Assembly: GCA_964543795.1 (NCBI GenBank)
Contig: CAZIZN010000014.1
Location: 70,870 to 134,869 of the forward strand
Source: JACKIC01 sp964543795
GTDB lineage: Bacteria > Planctomycetota > UBA1135 > UBA2386
Direction of reading: 5' to 3'
DNA length: 64,000 nucleotides
Numbering within the stretch: the stretch's first letter is position 1; each line of letters starts with the position of its first letter. The notes beneath the pieces were generated by a model, which ran no database searches, was not told where the DNA came from, and worked only from the letters and a program-made list of their open reading frames with translations. This document shows, piece after piece, positions 25,273 through 34,155 of this stretch. Both the position numbers and the translations under genes were made by a program.

Positions 25273-27339
25273 TCAGGAGGTTCGTCCGCCCCAGCGGTCG
25301 AGCACGCGGCGCAGGTCGTCCTTGCGGAACGGCTTGCTCAGGTAGTCGTCCATGCCGGCCTCGAAGCAGGCCTGCCGGTCGCTGGCCATCGCGTTGGCGG
25401 TGACCGCGACGATCGGCACGTGACGACCCGCGGCCTTCTCGCGCAGGCGGATCTCGCGCGCCGCGGTGTAGCCGTCCATCTCGGGCATCAGGCAGTCCAT
25501 GAGGATCAGCGCGAAGTCGCCGCGCGCGGCCCGCTCGACGGCTTCGCGGCCGTTGGCGGCGACTTCGACCTCGCAGTCGAGGCTGCCGAGGAAGCGGCTC
25601 GCGAGGTGCTGGTTCACGGGGTTGTCCTCCGCCAACAGCACGCGGAAGCGCGGCGTCGTCCGGCGCGCGCCGCCGCCGCCGGTGGCGCCGCCGGCGGCCG
25701 GCGCCCGCTCCGGGCTCGCGGGCAGACGCAGCGGCAGTTCGATCCAGAACGTCGAGCCCTGGCCGGACTCGCTGTCGACGCCGATGCGCCCACCCATGAG
25801 TTCGACGAGGCGCCGGCTGATGACGAGCCCGAGCCCGGTGCCGCCGTACCGTCGGCTCGTCGACGAGTCGGCCTGCGAGAAGTCGCGGAACAGCAGCGGC
25901 CGCTGGTCGTCGGTGATGCCGATGCCGGTGTCCGCGACCTCGATGCGCAACCGGTCTTCGCCGAGCAGCTGCAGCGAGACGCGCACGCCGCCGCTGCCGG
26001 TGAACTTGACCGCGTTGCCGGCGAGGTTCAGCAGCACCTGACCCAGCCGATTGGGATCGCCGAGCAGCTGCGCCGGCACGTCGTCGGCGATCTCGGCCTC
26101 GAGCGTCAGCCCCTTCTCCTTCGCCTTGGGCTGCAGCAGCCGCACCACGTCGGCGACCGCATCCCGCGGCGCGAACGGGATCAGCTCGAGGTCCATGCGT
26201 CCCGCTTCGATCTTCGCGTAGTCGAGCACGTCGTCGATGATGCGCAGCAGCGACTTGCCCGACCGTTCGATCACGCCCAGGTACTCGCGCTGCTGATCGT
26301 CGAGCGGCGTCTCGTACAGCAGCTCCGTGAAGCCGAGCACGCCGTTCATCGGCGTGCGGATCTCGTGCGTCATGGTCGCGAGGAAGGTGCTCTTCGCGCG
26401 ATTGGCGGCTTCGGCGGCCTCCTTGGCGCGCTGCAGGTCCTCGGCGGCCGTCCGGCGGTCGGTGACGTCGGCGACGGAACCGGCGATGCGCACGTTCGTG
26501 CCGTCCGAGAGCTGGATCGCCGAGGCCCGCACGTGCAGCCAGCGGTAGCTGCCGTCGTGCCAGCGCCAACGGAACTCGACGTCGTACGACTGCTGCTCGT
26601 GCAGACCGGTCTCGATGGCGCAGGCGACGTCGCGCACGTCCTCGGGATGCACGCGGTCGAACCAGTCGAACAGCGACGCCGGGATCGGCCCCTCGTCGAT
26701 GCCCAGGATCGCGCGTCCGCGCGGCGAGCAGTAGGTCGTGCGGCGCACCCGATCGCAGCCCCAGACGCCGTCGCGGCTGGCGCGCACCGCCAGTTCGTGC
26801 CGCTCGCGCGACTCGAGCAGGCTCGCCACGAGCTCCTCCTCCATCTGGACCTGCTGGCGCAGCTCGAGGTGCGAGACCACCTGCCGGCTCAGCGCCTCGA
26901 GCGCCGCGACCTGCTCGGGGGCGAACTGGCGCGGCACCCGGTCGTAGACGCAGACCGAGCCGAGCGGGTAGCCGTCCCCGGTGACGATCGGCGCAGCGGC
27001 GTAGGCGCGCAGCCCCGGCGAACCCACTGCGAGCGGATTGTCGAGGAAGCGCTGGTCGCGCAGGGCGTCGACGACCACGAGCGGAACCGTGTCGAGGATC
27101 GTGTGCGCGCAGAACGACGTGTCGCGCGAGGTCTCCTCGACGTCGAGGCCGATCTTGGCCTTGAACCACTGCCGCGTCGCATCGACGAAGCTGATCAGCG
27201 CGATCGGCGCCCCGCAGATCTGCGCGGCGAGCAGCACGACGTCCTCGTAGACCTGCTCCGGCAACGTGTCGAGCACCTGGTAGCGTCGCAACGCGGCGAG
27301 GCGGAGATGCTCGTGTTCGGGAAGCCTTGCGGTGGTCAT
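25273..27339 (-). CDS. Hybrid sensor histidine kinase (GAF-PAS-HisKA-HATPase-REC)
   Basis: 688 residues, no membrane span, hence a soluble cytoplasmic sensor. GAF domain about 25-160 (opening RRYQVLDTLPEQVYEDVVLLAAQ, a common GAF kinase start), PAS with PAC segment about 180-297 (FRWRWHDGSYRWLHVRASAI), HisKA with MTHEIRTPMNG (phospho-acceptor H325), HATPase with GNAVKFT (N box), DTGIGI (G1) and GGTGLGL (G2) to about 540, a Gly-rich linker, and a receiver domain about 565-683 with EDN (571-573), D615 (LILMDCLMPEMDG) and K669. All phosphorelay residues are present. No separate response regulator or Hpt gene is adjacent, so the output partner is encoded elsewhere. Signal unknown; GAF and PAS could sense a small molecule or redox state. 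Confidence 0.93.
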   Translation of the reverse strand: MTTARLPEHEHLRLAALRRYQVLDTLPEQVYEDVVLLAAQICGAPIALISFVDATRQWFKAKIGLDVEETSRDTSFCAHTILDTVPLVVVDALRDQRFLDNPLAVGSPGLRAYAAAPIVTGDGYPLGSVCVYDRVPRQFAPEQVAALEALSRQVVSHLELRQQVQMEEELVASLLESRERHELAVRASRDGVWGCDRVRRTTYCSPRGRAILGIDEGPIPASLFDWFDRVHPEDVRDVACAIETGLHEQQSYDVEFRWRWHDGSYRWLHVRASAIQLSDGTNVRIAGSVADVTDRRTAAEDLQRAKEAAEAANRAKSTFLATMTHEIRTPMNGVLGFTELLYETPLDDQQREYLGVIERSGKSLLRIIDDVLDYAKIEAGRMDLELIPFAPRDAVADVVRLLQPKAKEKGLTLEAEIADDVPAQLLGDPNRLGQVLLNLAGNAVKFTGSGGVRVSLQLLGEDRLRIEVADTGIGITDDQRPLLFRDFSQADSSTSRRYGGTGLGLVISRRLVELMGGRIGVDSESGQGSTFWIELPLRLPASPERAPAAGGATGGGGARRTTPRFRVLLAEDNPVNQHLASRFLGSLDCEVEVAANGREAVERAARGDFALILMDCLMPEMDGYTAAREIRLREKAAGRHVPIVAVTANAMASDRQACFEAGMDDYLSKPFRKDDLRRVLDRWGGRTS

Positions 27340-27532
27340 CGCAGTGGAGCCGGGCTGGGCGCGCCGTCCGACGGCCTATCGACGTCCGCGGCTCGCGACC
27401 TGCGCAGAATCGTCGCCTCCGCGGCCGGACCCCGGAGTCCGCGCTGCCACCGCTGGGCGACGCCGTCGCCGGCGCCCTGCGCCCGGGGCGACTTGACGCG
27501 CGCTTCCGCCTGCAGGATGGTCCTCCGCCCCG

Positions 27533-29194
27533 ATGTCGACCCGGCCTCCCACGCTGCCGCCCGCGGGCGCTGTCCTCGCGGCGCGGGCCGCGGCGGTCGC
27601 CTACGTGGTCGTCGGGCTGTGGACGATGCTGGCCGCGTCGCCCAAGGTGCCGTACGCGGACAGCTATCGGTTCCTGCACACCTTCGCGACGCTGCCGTTC
27701 CCGGACGACGCGCTGGCGAGCGACAACGGCCACCGCGAAGTGCTGCCCAACCTCGTGCGCATCGCCGAGGCGGAATGGTTCGCGGCGAACCAGTGGCTGC
27801 AGATCCTCGGCGGCGTCCTGCTGGCACCGCTCGCAGCCTGGCTGTTCCTGCGCCGCCTGCGCGGCGCCGGCGCGCCCTTCGACGTCGCCGCGGGCACGCT
27901 GGTCTGCGTCGGCCTGTTCTGGCTCGGCAACGCGCGCAAGCTCGGCCACGGCAGCGAGGCGCTGCACCTCTTCCTGGTGCTCGCGAGCCTCGCCGTCGGC
28001 CTCGGCGCGCTGACCGGCCCGCCGGCGCAGCGCGACCGCGGCCCGTGGCTCGCCGCCGCCGCGGGTCTCGTCGCCACGTCGTCGTTCGGCAGCGGCATCG
28101 CGTGCTTCGCCGCCCTGTTCGCGGCGCTGGCGCTGCAGCGCGCCCCGCTGCGGCGCTGGTGGCCGGTCCTGCTCGGCGCCGGGATCTCGACGGCGGTGCT
28201 GCTGCACGGCGGCAGCGGCGACCCGGCGATCGTCGAGATCGGCCCCGCCGAGCAGTTCGGCCGGTTGCTGCAGTGGCTCGGCGCGCCGTTCGTGTGGGCG
28301 CTGAGTCCGCTGCTCGACACGGCGCACGCGGCGCGCCTGCCGCTGGCGATCCTGAGCGAACCCGCGGGCTGGATCGCCGGGCCCGTCCAAGCGCTCTGCG
28401 GCGACCACCTCGCCGCCCGCTGGCCGTCGGTCGGCTTCGGCGGGCTCGGCCTGCTGCTGCTGCTGGCCGCGACGTGGCGCGCATGGCGCCGCCGGGATCC
28501 GGCGCCGCGCGAGGTGTTCGCGCTGGGGCTGGGCTGGTTCGGTTGCGCCGTGGGCGCGCTGGTCGTGATCGCCCGACTCAGCTTCTTCCGCGGCCATCCG
28601 GACCAGGTGTCGTCCCAGCGCTACGTGCCCTGGTCGATGATCTTCTGGACCGGCCTGCTGCTCGTGCGCACGCTGCGACCCGGGGGATCCGCGCGCGCGG
28701 CCGTCTGGACGGCGCTGGGCTGGGCGGCACTGCTCGCACCGAGCCAGGTCTGGACGGGCCGCTACGCGTGGCGGCTGCAGACGACCGCCGAGATCACCGC
28801 CGCCGGCGCCGCGGTCGCCGTGCTCGACGCCCGGTTCCCGCTCGTCGAGACGCAGTGGGACGACCTGCGCCGCGCGGTGCCGGTGCTGCGCCAGAGCGGC
28901 TCGGCCATGTTCGCGTGGCCCGAGACCGCCCTGCTGGGCGCGCGGCCGGGGGCGATCGACCTCGTCCCCGTCGCGATCGAGGACCTCGTCGTGGCGAGCG
29001 TCGACAACCGCTTCGACGCGCCGGGCAGCCGTGCCAACTTCCGCGCCCGGGTGCGCGGTGGCCGCCTGCTGCTGCTCGACGGCGCGGGCGTGGCCTGCGG
29101 CATCGCCGTGCGTGACGAAGGCTCGGATGCCTGGATCGGCTGGCTGCAGGGCTCGCCCGATCCTGTCGGCCTGCGGGCGGCCCGGTTGCGCTAG
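27533..29194 (+). CDS. Polytopic membrane protein, probably polysaccharide-locus associated
   Basis: 553 residues with about ten hydrophobic segments, a large conserved extracytoplasmic-looking loop near the N-terminus (PYADSYRFLHTFATLPFPDDALASDNGHREVLPNLV) and a soluble C-terminal region of about 110 residues. The layout (N-terminal span, acidic loop with several D/H residues, many spans) resembles GT-C glycosyltransferases or O-antigen polymerase-like proteins, but I recognise no diagnostic motif and will not assign one. It starts the block of plus-strand glycosyltransferase genes, 84 bases before the next start, so a role in assembling or modifying the same glycan is likely. Divergent from the hybrid kinase (193 bases between starts). 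Confidence 0.7.
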   Translation: MSTRPPTLPPAGAVLAARAAAVAYVVVGLWTMLAASPKVPYADSYRFLHTFATLPFPDDALASDNGHREVLPNLVRIAEAEWFAANQWLQILGGVLLAPLAAWLFLRRLRGAGAPFDVAAGTLVCVGLFWLGNARKLGHGSEALHLFLVLASLAVGLGALTGPPAQRDRGPWLAAAAGLVATSSFGSGIACFAALFAALALQRAPLRRWWPVLLGAGISTAVLLHGGSGDPAIVEIGPAEQFGRLLQWLGAPFVWALSPLLDTAHAARLPLAILSEPAGWIAGPVQALCGDHLAARWPSVGFGGLGLLLLLAATWRAWRRRDPAPREVFALGLGWFGCAVGALVVIARLSFFRGHPDQVSSQRYVPWSMIFWTGLLLVRTLRPGGSARAAVWTALGWAALLAPSQVWTGRYAWRLQTTAEITAAGAAVAVLDARFPLVETQWDDLRRAVPVLRQSGSAMFAWPETALLGARPGAIDLVPVAIEDLVVASVDNRFDAPGSRANFRARVRGGRLLLLDGAGVACGIAVRDEGSDAWIGWLQGSPDPVGLRAARLR

Positions 29195-29278
29195 CGCCGT
29201 CCGTGCTGCGCGGCGCCCAGGATTGGCGGTCGCCGGATTCCCTCGGGCCCACGAGCGCGGCATGGTAGCGCGCTGCCG

Positions 29279-30154
29279 ATGCGTGCTTCCGTCATCCTGC
29301 CGACCAGGGACCGCGGCCCCGAGATCGATCGCACCCTCGAATCGCTCCTCGCGCAGGACTTCGTCGACTACGAGATCGTCGTCGTCGACAACGCGTCGCG
29401 GCCCGAGAACGCCGCCGCGCTGCGCGCGTGGGCCGCGCGACACCCGGCGGCCATCCGCTACGTGCACGAACCGAAGCTCGGCCTCGACAACGCCCGCAAC
29501 GCCGGCATCCGTGCGGCCGAGGGCGGACTGCTCGCGTTCCTCGACGACGACGCGATCGCGCCGCCAGGATGGCTCTCGGCCCTCGCGCGGGCCTTCGATG
29601 CGCATCCGTCCGCGTGGGCCGCGGGCGGCCGCATCGTCTCGCGCTTCACGCCGGACGCGCCGCAATGGCTCGACGCCCGCATGCACCTCCATCTCAGCGA
29701 TTTCGACCGCGGCGCGCGCGTGCAGGTGCTGCACTTCGACGACTACCCGCGCGGCGCCAACATGGCGTTCCGGCGCGAAGCGTTCGCGCACTGCGGCGGG
29801 TTCCTCGACTGCCTCGACCGCAAGGGCGACCTGCTGCTGAGCTACGGCGACATCGAGATGTGCTACCGCGTCGAGCGGTCGGGGCACGACGTGCTCTACG
29901 TGCCCGACGCGCAGGTCGAGCACCTGATCCGCGGCGACCGGCTGACGCCCGAGTGGTTCGTGCGGCGCTGCTACTGGCAAGGCCGTTCGGAAGGGATCTT
30001 CGAGCGCATCCACCGCGGCCGGCTGCACCTGCTGCGCAAACTGCCGTACCGGCTGCTGCGCTGCGTGCTCAGCCGCGACCGATACAGGCGCATGCACCAC
30101 CTCGGCCTCGTCGGCGCCACCGTGCGGACCCTGCTGCGCACGAGGTTCGACTAG
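29279..30154 (+). CDS. Glycosyltransferase family 2
   Basis: 291 residues. The GT-A fold is visible: MRASVILPTRDRGPEIDRTLESLL, YEIVVVDNAS, LGLDNARNAGIRAAEGGLLAFLDDDAIAPPGW (the DDD metal/nucleotide-sugar motif near residue 97) and YPRGANMAFRREAF. The C-terminus is basic and amphipathic (RGRLHLLRKLPYRLLRCVL), suggesting membrane association. Members transfer an activated sugar to a lipid-linked acceptor on the cytoplasmic face; donor and linkage cannot be read from sequence. It is the first of four consecutive plus-strand GTs spaced by 3 bases or overlapping, clearly an operon. Confidence 0.88.
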   Translation: MRASVILPTRDRGPEIDRTLESLLAQDFVDYEIVVVDNASRPENAAALRAWAARHPAAIRYVHEPKLGLDNARNAGIRAAEGGLLAFLDDDAIAPPGWLSALARAFDAHPSAWAAGGRIVSRFTPDAPQWLDARMHLHLSDFDRGARVQVLHFDDYPRGANMAFRREAFAHCGGFLDCLDRKGDLLLSYGDIEMCYRVERSGHDVLYVPDAQVEHLIRGDRLTPEWFVRRCYWQGRSEGIFERIHRGRLHLLRKLPYRLLRCVLSRDRYRRMHHLGLVGATVRTLLRTRFD

Positions 30155-30157
30155 GCC

Positions 30158-31006
30158 ATGGACGCGAGCGTGGTGATCCCGACCTGGAACGGCGGCGAAC
30201 TGCTCGATCGCACGCTCTCGGCGATCTTCGCGCAGCGCACCGCGAAGCGGTTCGAGGTCGTGGTGATCGACTCGGGCTCGCGGCCGGACACGCTCGCCGT
30301 GCTGCGCCGACACCCGATCGTGCTGCGCGAGATCCCCAACTCGGAGTTCGATCACGGCCTCACGCGCGACCTCGGCGCCGGGATCGCGACGGGCGAGTTC
30401 CTGCTGTTCGTCAACCAGGACGCGACGCCGGCGAGCGACGACTGGCTCGACCGCATGATCCAGCCGATGCTCGACGACCCCGGCGTGATGGCCGTGCAGG
30501 GGCACATCCGCGAACGCGACGACGTGCCGCGCTTCTTCTGGGACTCCTGCGGGCCGCGCTTCTACTTCACGAGCGAGGCGCGGGACTGGGTCCGTCGCCA
30601 CCACGGCATCGGCTTCTCGACCGTGAACTGCGCGATCCGCCGGTCCGCGTGGATCGCGCACCCGTTCGGCCGCATGGCCACCTTCGAGGACAAGGGCTGG
30701 CAGCGGCGGGTGCACCGCACGGGCCGCGAGATCGTCGCGACGGACGCCGCCGTGCTGCACACGCACGACTACGACCTGCCGCAGCTGCGGGCACGCTGCC
30801 TCGAGGAGGGCCACGGCTGGCGGCTCGTCGGCGTGCGCTACGGGTGGTGGCGCTCCGTGGGCGACATGCTGCTGTGGCGCAACTACGTCCGGCTCGCGCG
30901 CGGGCTCGTCACCGGTCGCGTGCGCAAGCTCGCCGAGGTCGTGTACCCGTTCATGCGCCCACGCTGGCTCCACCGCGGCAACCGCCGCGCGGAGGGCGCC
31001 GCGTGA
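30158..31006 (+). CDS. Glycosyltransferase family 2, rhamnosyltransferase-like
   Basis: 282 residues. MDASVVIPTWNGGELLDRTLSAIFAQ, FEVVVIDSGSRPDTLAVLRRHPIVL, then NSEFDHGLTRDLGAGIATGEFLLFVNQDATPASDDW. The EFDHGLTRD and NQDATP motifs are typical of the RfbN/rhamnosyltransferase-like GT2 subgroup and are shared with the GT2 gene at 34156-35124. The start is 3 bases after the preceding stop; its TGA overlaps the GTG of the next gene. Probably adds a deoxyhexose or hexose to the growing repeat unit; the donor is not proven. A C-terminal Arg-rich tail (RPRWLHRGNRRAEG) may contact the membrane. Confidence 0.86.
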   Translation: MDASVVIPTWNGGELLDRTLSAIFAQRTAKRFEVVVIDSGSRPDTLAVLRRHPIVLREIPNSEFDHGLTRDLGAGIATGEFLLFVNQDATPASDDWLDRMIQPMLDDPGVMAVQGHIRERDDVPRFFWDSCGPRFYFTSEARDWVRRHHGIGFSTVNCAIRRSAWIAHPFGRMATFEDKGWQRRVHRTGREIVATDAAVLHTHDYDLPQLRARCLEEGHGWRLVGVRYGWWRSVGDMLLWRNYVRLARGLVTGRVRKLAEVVYPFMRPRWLHRGNRRAEGAA

Positions 31007-32352
31007 GGATCACGCTCGTCGTGCACCAGTTCCCGCCGCAGTACTTCACGGGGACCGAGCAGTACGCGCTCGCCGTGGCGAAGCAGCTGCTGCGGGCCGG
31101 CCACGACGTCGACGTGTTCACGCTCGATCCCGACCACCGCGAGGGCGAGGCCCTCTGGCGGGAGTCGCGCGAGACGGTCGAAGGCGTGCCCGTGCGCCGC
31201 ATGGGCTTCTGGTGGCAGCTGACGCGCGACTGGGCGCGCACCGACTACCGCCACGCGTTGATGGCAGAGACGTTCGCGGCACACCTGCGGCAGCGCGACA
31301 CCGAGGTCGTGCACAGCTTCCACCTGCGCAACCTCGGCGCCGACCTGCTCGACCGCGCCGTCGAACAGCGGCGCGGCGTCGTCGTGTCGCTCACCGACTT
31401 CTGGTTCCTGTGTCCGAGGATCTTGCTGATGCGCGGCGACGGCACGCCGTGCGACGGTCCGCCCGAGGGCGGTCGCGGCTGCCTGCCGTGCCACGCGCCG
31501 GACCTCGCCGCCGAACTCGCGAAGAGCCCCGTCGGCCCGGAGATCGATCGCCTGCAGCGCGCCTCGGCCGGCCTCTCGCGTCCCGGCTGGGAACTGCTGC
31601 GGCGCGCGGCGACGCACCACGAACGGTGGCCGTACCTGCGGGAGCGACTGCTCGCCGCCGACGCGATCGTCGCGCCGACGGCGTTCCTGCGCGAAGTGTT
31701 CGTCCGGAACGGCGTGCCCGCCGACCGCATCGTGCACCGCGCCTACGGCGTCGACACCGGCGACCTCGCCGCCGAGGTGGCGCGGCTGCGGCCGACTGCC
31801 GCGCGGCCGCTGACGTTCGGTTTCTTCGGCACGCTGGCGCCGCACAAGGCGCCGCACGTGCTGGTCGACGCGATGGCCGCGGTGCGCGGCGACTGCCGCG
31901 CGATCCTGCGCGGGCGACCGAGCGACTTCCCGGACTACAGCCGGCCGCTGCTCGAGCGCGCCGGCCGCGACGCCCGCATCGCCGCGCTGGGGCCGTACGA
32001 CCGCGACGGACTCGCCGCCACGCTGGCGTCGATCGACGTGCTGGTCGTGCCGAGCGTCTGGCACGAGAACGCGCCGTTCGTCGTGCTCGAAGCGCGCGCC
32101 GCGGGCCTGCCCGTGCTCGCGAGCCGCTTCGGCGGACTCGCCGAGGTCGTGCGCGACGAGGTCGACGGCGAGCTGTTCGCGCCCGGCGACGCCGCGGATC
32201 TCGCGCGGCGCATGCAGCGACTCTGCGACGAGCCGCAGCGGCTCGCGCGCTATGCCGCGGCGACGCGGCCGCCCAAGGCGCTGGCCGCCGCCGTCGGCGA
32301 GTTCGAGGCGCTCTACGCGGCGTGCCGCCGGAGCGGCGGGGTCGCGCGGTGA
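31003..32352 (+). CDS. Glycosyltransferase family 4
   Basis: 449 residues from the GTG at 31003, which overlaps the previous TGA (GTGA); the frame stays open upstream but those codons lie inside the preceding gene. N-terminal GT-B half: ITLVVHQFPPQYFTGTEQYALAVAKQLLRAGHDVDVFT, including the GTE donor-side loop. C-terminal half: LTFGFFGTLAPHKAPHVLVDAM, SIDVLVVPSVWHENAPFVVLEARAAGLPVLASRFGGLAEVV with the E-x7-E motif of retaining GT4 enzymes. A Cys-rich loop FWFLCPRILL...CDGPPEGGRGCLPCH occurs in a subgroup of large GT4s. Part of the four-GT operon; adds a sugar with retention of configuration. Donor unknown. Confidence 0.88.
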   Translation: MRITLVVHQFPPQYFTGTEQYALAVAKQLLRAGHDVDVFTLDPDHREGEALWRESRETVEGVPVRRMGFWWQLTRDWARTDYRHALMAETFAAHLRQRDTEVVHSFHLRNLGADLLDRAVEQRRGVVVSLTDFWFLCPRILLMRGDGTPCDGPPEGGRGCLPCHAPDLAAELAKSPVGPEIDRLQRASAGLSRPGWELLRRAATHHERWPYLRERLLAADAIVAPTAFLREVFVRNGVPADRIVHRAYGVDTGDLAAEVARLRPTAARPLTFGFFGTLAPHKAPHVLVDAMAAVRGDCRAILRGRPSDFPDYSRPLLERAGRDARIAALGPYDRDGLAATLASIDVLVVPSVWHENAPFVVLEARAAGLPVLASRFGGLAEVVRDEVDGELFAPGDAADLARRMQRLCDEPQRLARYAAATRPPKALAAAVGEFEALYAACRRSGGVAR

Positions 32353-33821
32353 ACGAACCGACGACCGTCGTCTGGGAGGGCCACCCGCACGCGCCGGCAC
32401 CGCTGGCCGCGATCCTGCGCGCCGGCCGGTGCCGCGTCGTCGACGACGCCGACCGCGCCGTGCCGTTCGGTCCGCGGCGCGTCGCCGCCGAAGCCGTGCG
32501 CGGACTCTGGCTGCGTACGCTCGACCTCGCGCTCGGCGGCATCGCCGCCGCGGTCGCGCCGCGCAGTGCGGTGCCGAGACGCCTCTGCCCGCCCGCCGCC
32601 GGACCGGTCGTGCTCGTGCTGCCGGTGCTGCCCGACCTGTCGCACACGTTCGTCTATCGCGAGGCGCTGGCGATCCTGCGGCAGCGGCCCGACTGGCGGG
32701 TCGTCGTGCTCGCCCGCAACGCGCGCGCCCCCGTGCACGAGGAGGCCGCAGCACTGCTGCCGCAGGCGACCTACGTGCCGCGAGACGGCATCACGGCCCG
32801 CGCGGCGCGGCTCGCGGTCTGGCTGTGCCGCCGCGCCGGGCGCGAGCTGTTCGCGCTCTACCGCCGAGAACCCGGCGGCAGCGTGCAGGATCTGCTCGGC
32901 AAGCTGCCGCTGCGCGCGGGCGACCACCCCGGCAACGCGTTCGCGCTCGCCGACCTGCTGGCACCCCTGCGACCGCGCCACCTGCACGTCTACGGCTCGA
33001 CCTACGCGGCGAACGTGACCATGGGCGCCGCGCACCTGCTCGGCGTGCCGTTCTCGATCTCGTCCTACGTCGACTTCGAGTTCCCCTACGCGCACAAGAT
33101 GCTCGCCGAGAAGCTGGCGCGCGCGACGTTCTGCCGCGTCGTGACGGCGTTCTGCGCGGCCAGACTGCGCCAGTTGCACGGACTGCCGGCCGAACGCGTG
33201 CCCACGATCCTGCTCGGTCTCGATCTCGCCGACTGGCGCGACCGCGCCGCGCCGCCGGGCCGGGGGGTCCTGGTCAGCGCCGCCCGCCTCGTCGAGAAGA
33301 AGGGCCTGCGCTTCGTGCCGGCCGCGCTCGCGGCGCTGCGAGCGCACGGCGTCGCCTGCCGCTGGCGCGTGATCGGCGACGGGCCCGAACTCGCGGCGAT
33401 CCGCGCCGAGTGCGAACGCCACGGCGTCGCCGACGCGGTGCTCTTCCTCGGTCCGCAGGGCAACGACGTCGTGCGGCGCGAACTGCTCGCCGCCGATGCC
33501 GCGCTGCTGCCCTGCGTGATCGCCGCCGACGGCGAACGCGACGGCATCCCGATCTTCCTCTGCGAGGCCATGGCGCTCGGCGTTCCGGTCGTCACGACCG
33601 ACGTCTCGGGCATTCCCGAACTCGTGCGCGACGGCGACACGGGGTTCGTCTGCGCGCCAGCCGACAGCGCCGCGCTGACGGCTGCACTCCTGCGCCTCCT
33701 GCGCGATCCGGCGGCCGCGCGCACCGTCGCCGAGCGCGGCCGCGACCTCGTGCACCGCGTGCTCGACGTCGATGCCCTGTCCGCCCGCCTCGTGGCAGAG
33801 ATCGAGAGAGCCCCCGTATAG
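32349..33821 (+). CDS. Glycosyltransferase family 4
   Basis: 490 residues from the GTG at 32349, again overlapping the upstream TGA. The first 85 residues are a variable leader. The GT-B N-domain starts around VLVLPVLPDLSHTFVYREALAILRQ, the subgroup seen in colanic-acid and exopolysaccharide enzymes (WcaL/AmsK-like). C-domain: VLVSAARLVEKKGLRFVPAALAAL, RWRVIGDGPELAAI, and DGIPIFLCEAMALGVPVVTTDVSGIPELV. The catalytic motif here reads as C-EAM with a DG-(I)P donor loop. Shares the ERDGIP and VSGIPELV signature with the minus-strand GT4 at 35238, suggesting paralogues. Last large gene of the plus-strand GT operon. Confidence 0.88.
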   Translation: MNEPTTVVWEGHPHAPAPLAAILRAGRCRVVDDADRAVPFGPRRVAAEAVRGLWLRTLDLALGGIAAAVAPRSAVPRRLCPPAAGPVVLVLPVLPDLSHTFVYREALAILRQRPDWRVVVLARNARAPVHEEAAALLPQATYVPRDGITARAARLAVWLCRRAGRELFALYRREPGGSVQDLLGKLPLRAGDHPGNAFALADLLAPLRPRHLHVYGSTYAANVTMGAAHLLGVPFSISSYVDFEFPYAHKMLAEKLARATFCRVVTAFCAARLRQLHGLPAERVPTILLGLDLADWRDRAAPPGRGVLVSAARLVEKKGLRFVPAALAALRAHGVACRWRVIGDGPELAAIRAECERHGVADAVLFLGPQGNDVVRRELLAADAALLPCVIAADGERDGIPIFLCEAMALGVPVVTTDVSGIPELVRDGDTGFVCAPADSAALTAALLRLLRDPAAARTVAERGRDLVHRVLDVDALSARLVAEIERAPV

Positions 33822-33828
33822 TCCTGCC

Positions 33829-34005
33829 GTGACCGATCCCGCCGTCCTCGAAGAACTGCGCAAGCTGCGCGCCAGCCTCGACGCCCTCGTCGCCGAAAAC
33901 GCCGACCTGTGCCGCCGCCTCGAGCACAGCGAGGCCGCCCGCGCCGACCTGCTCGCGCAGGCCGAGCACCTGCTCGACCTGCTCGCCAAGGCCCGGGCAA
34001 AATAG
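33829..34005 (+). CDS. Small coiled-coil protein (58 residues)
   Basis: Starts at the GTG at 33829, 7 bases after the GT4 stop, and reads VTDPAVLEELRKLRASLDALV through to LLDLLAKARAK. The whole chain fits leucine-heptad helices with alternating charge, so a short coiled coil or helical hairpin is expected. No family recognised. Codon use matches the neighbouring genes and the position at the operon end supports translation. It could be a small partner of the adjacent transferases; this is a guess. Its stop is 2 bases before the left arm of a long inverted repeat. Confidence 0.6.
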   Translation: MTDPAVLEELRKLRASLDALVAENADLCRRLEHSEAARADLLAQAEHLLDLLAKARAK

Positions 34006-34007
34006 CT

Positions 34008-34152
34008 GCGTACGGTACCTGGTTCGTTCCACCACCATTCTCGCGGCGCCTCGCGCGCCGCCCCCGCGCCGCGTGCGCAGCCGCTTCCGCGGCCCCGCCG
34101 TCGGGCGCCCCGCGATCGAGGGCCGTGGTGGAACGAACCTGGATCTGTACGC
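34008..34152. repeat. Long imperfect inverted repeat between two convergent genes
   Basis: Left arm 34008-34035 and right arm 34125-34152 are 28 bases each and pair at about 23 of 28 positions. The inner 15 bases (GGTTCGTTCCACCAC with GTGGTGGAACGAACC) and outer 6 (GCGTAC with GTACGC) are perfect. The 89-base interior is very GC-rich and contains further partial pairing (TCGCGGCGCC against GGCGCCCCGCGA). It fills the space between the stop of the small coiled-coil gene (34005) and the stop of the minus-strand GT2 (34156). Probably a bidirectional transcription terminator or a structured RNA; there is no T-run. A decayed mobile-element terminal repeat is an alternative. Confidence 0.75.
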
Positions 34153-34155
34153 AAC

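Noticed and set aside
25223..30973. 1916-codon minus-strand open frame across several genes
   Set aside because: Composed of Arg/Pro/Ala/Gly-rich nonsense opposite the glycosyltransferase genes; a product of high GC, not a gene.
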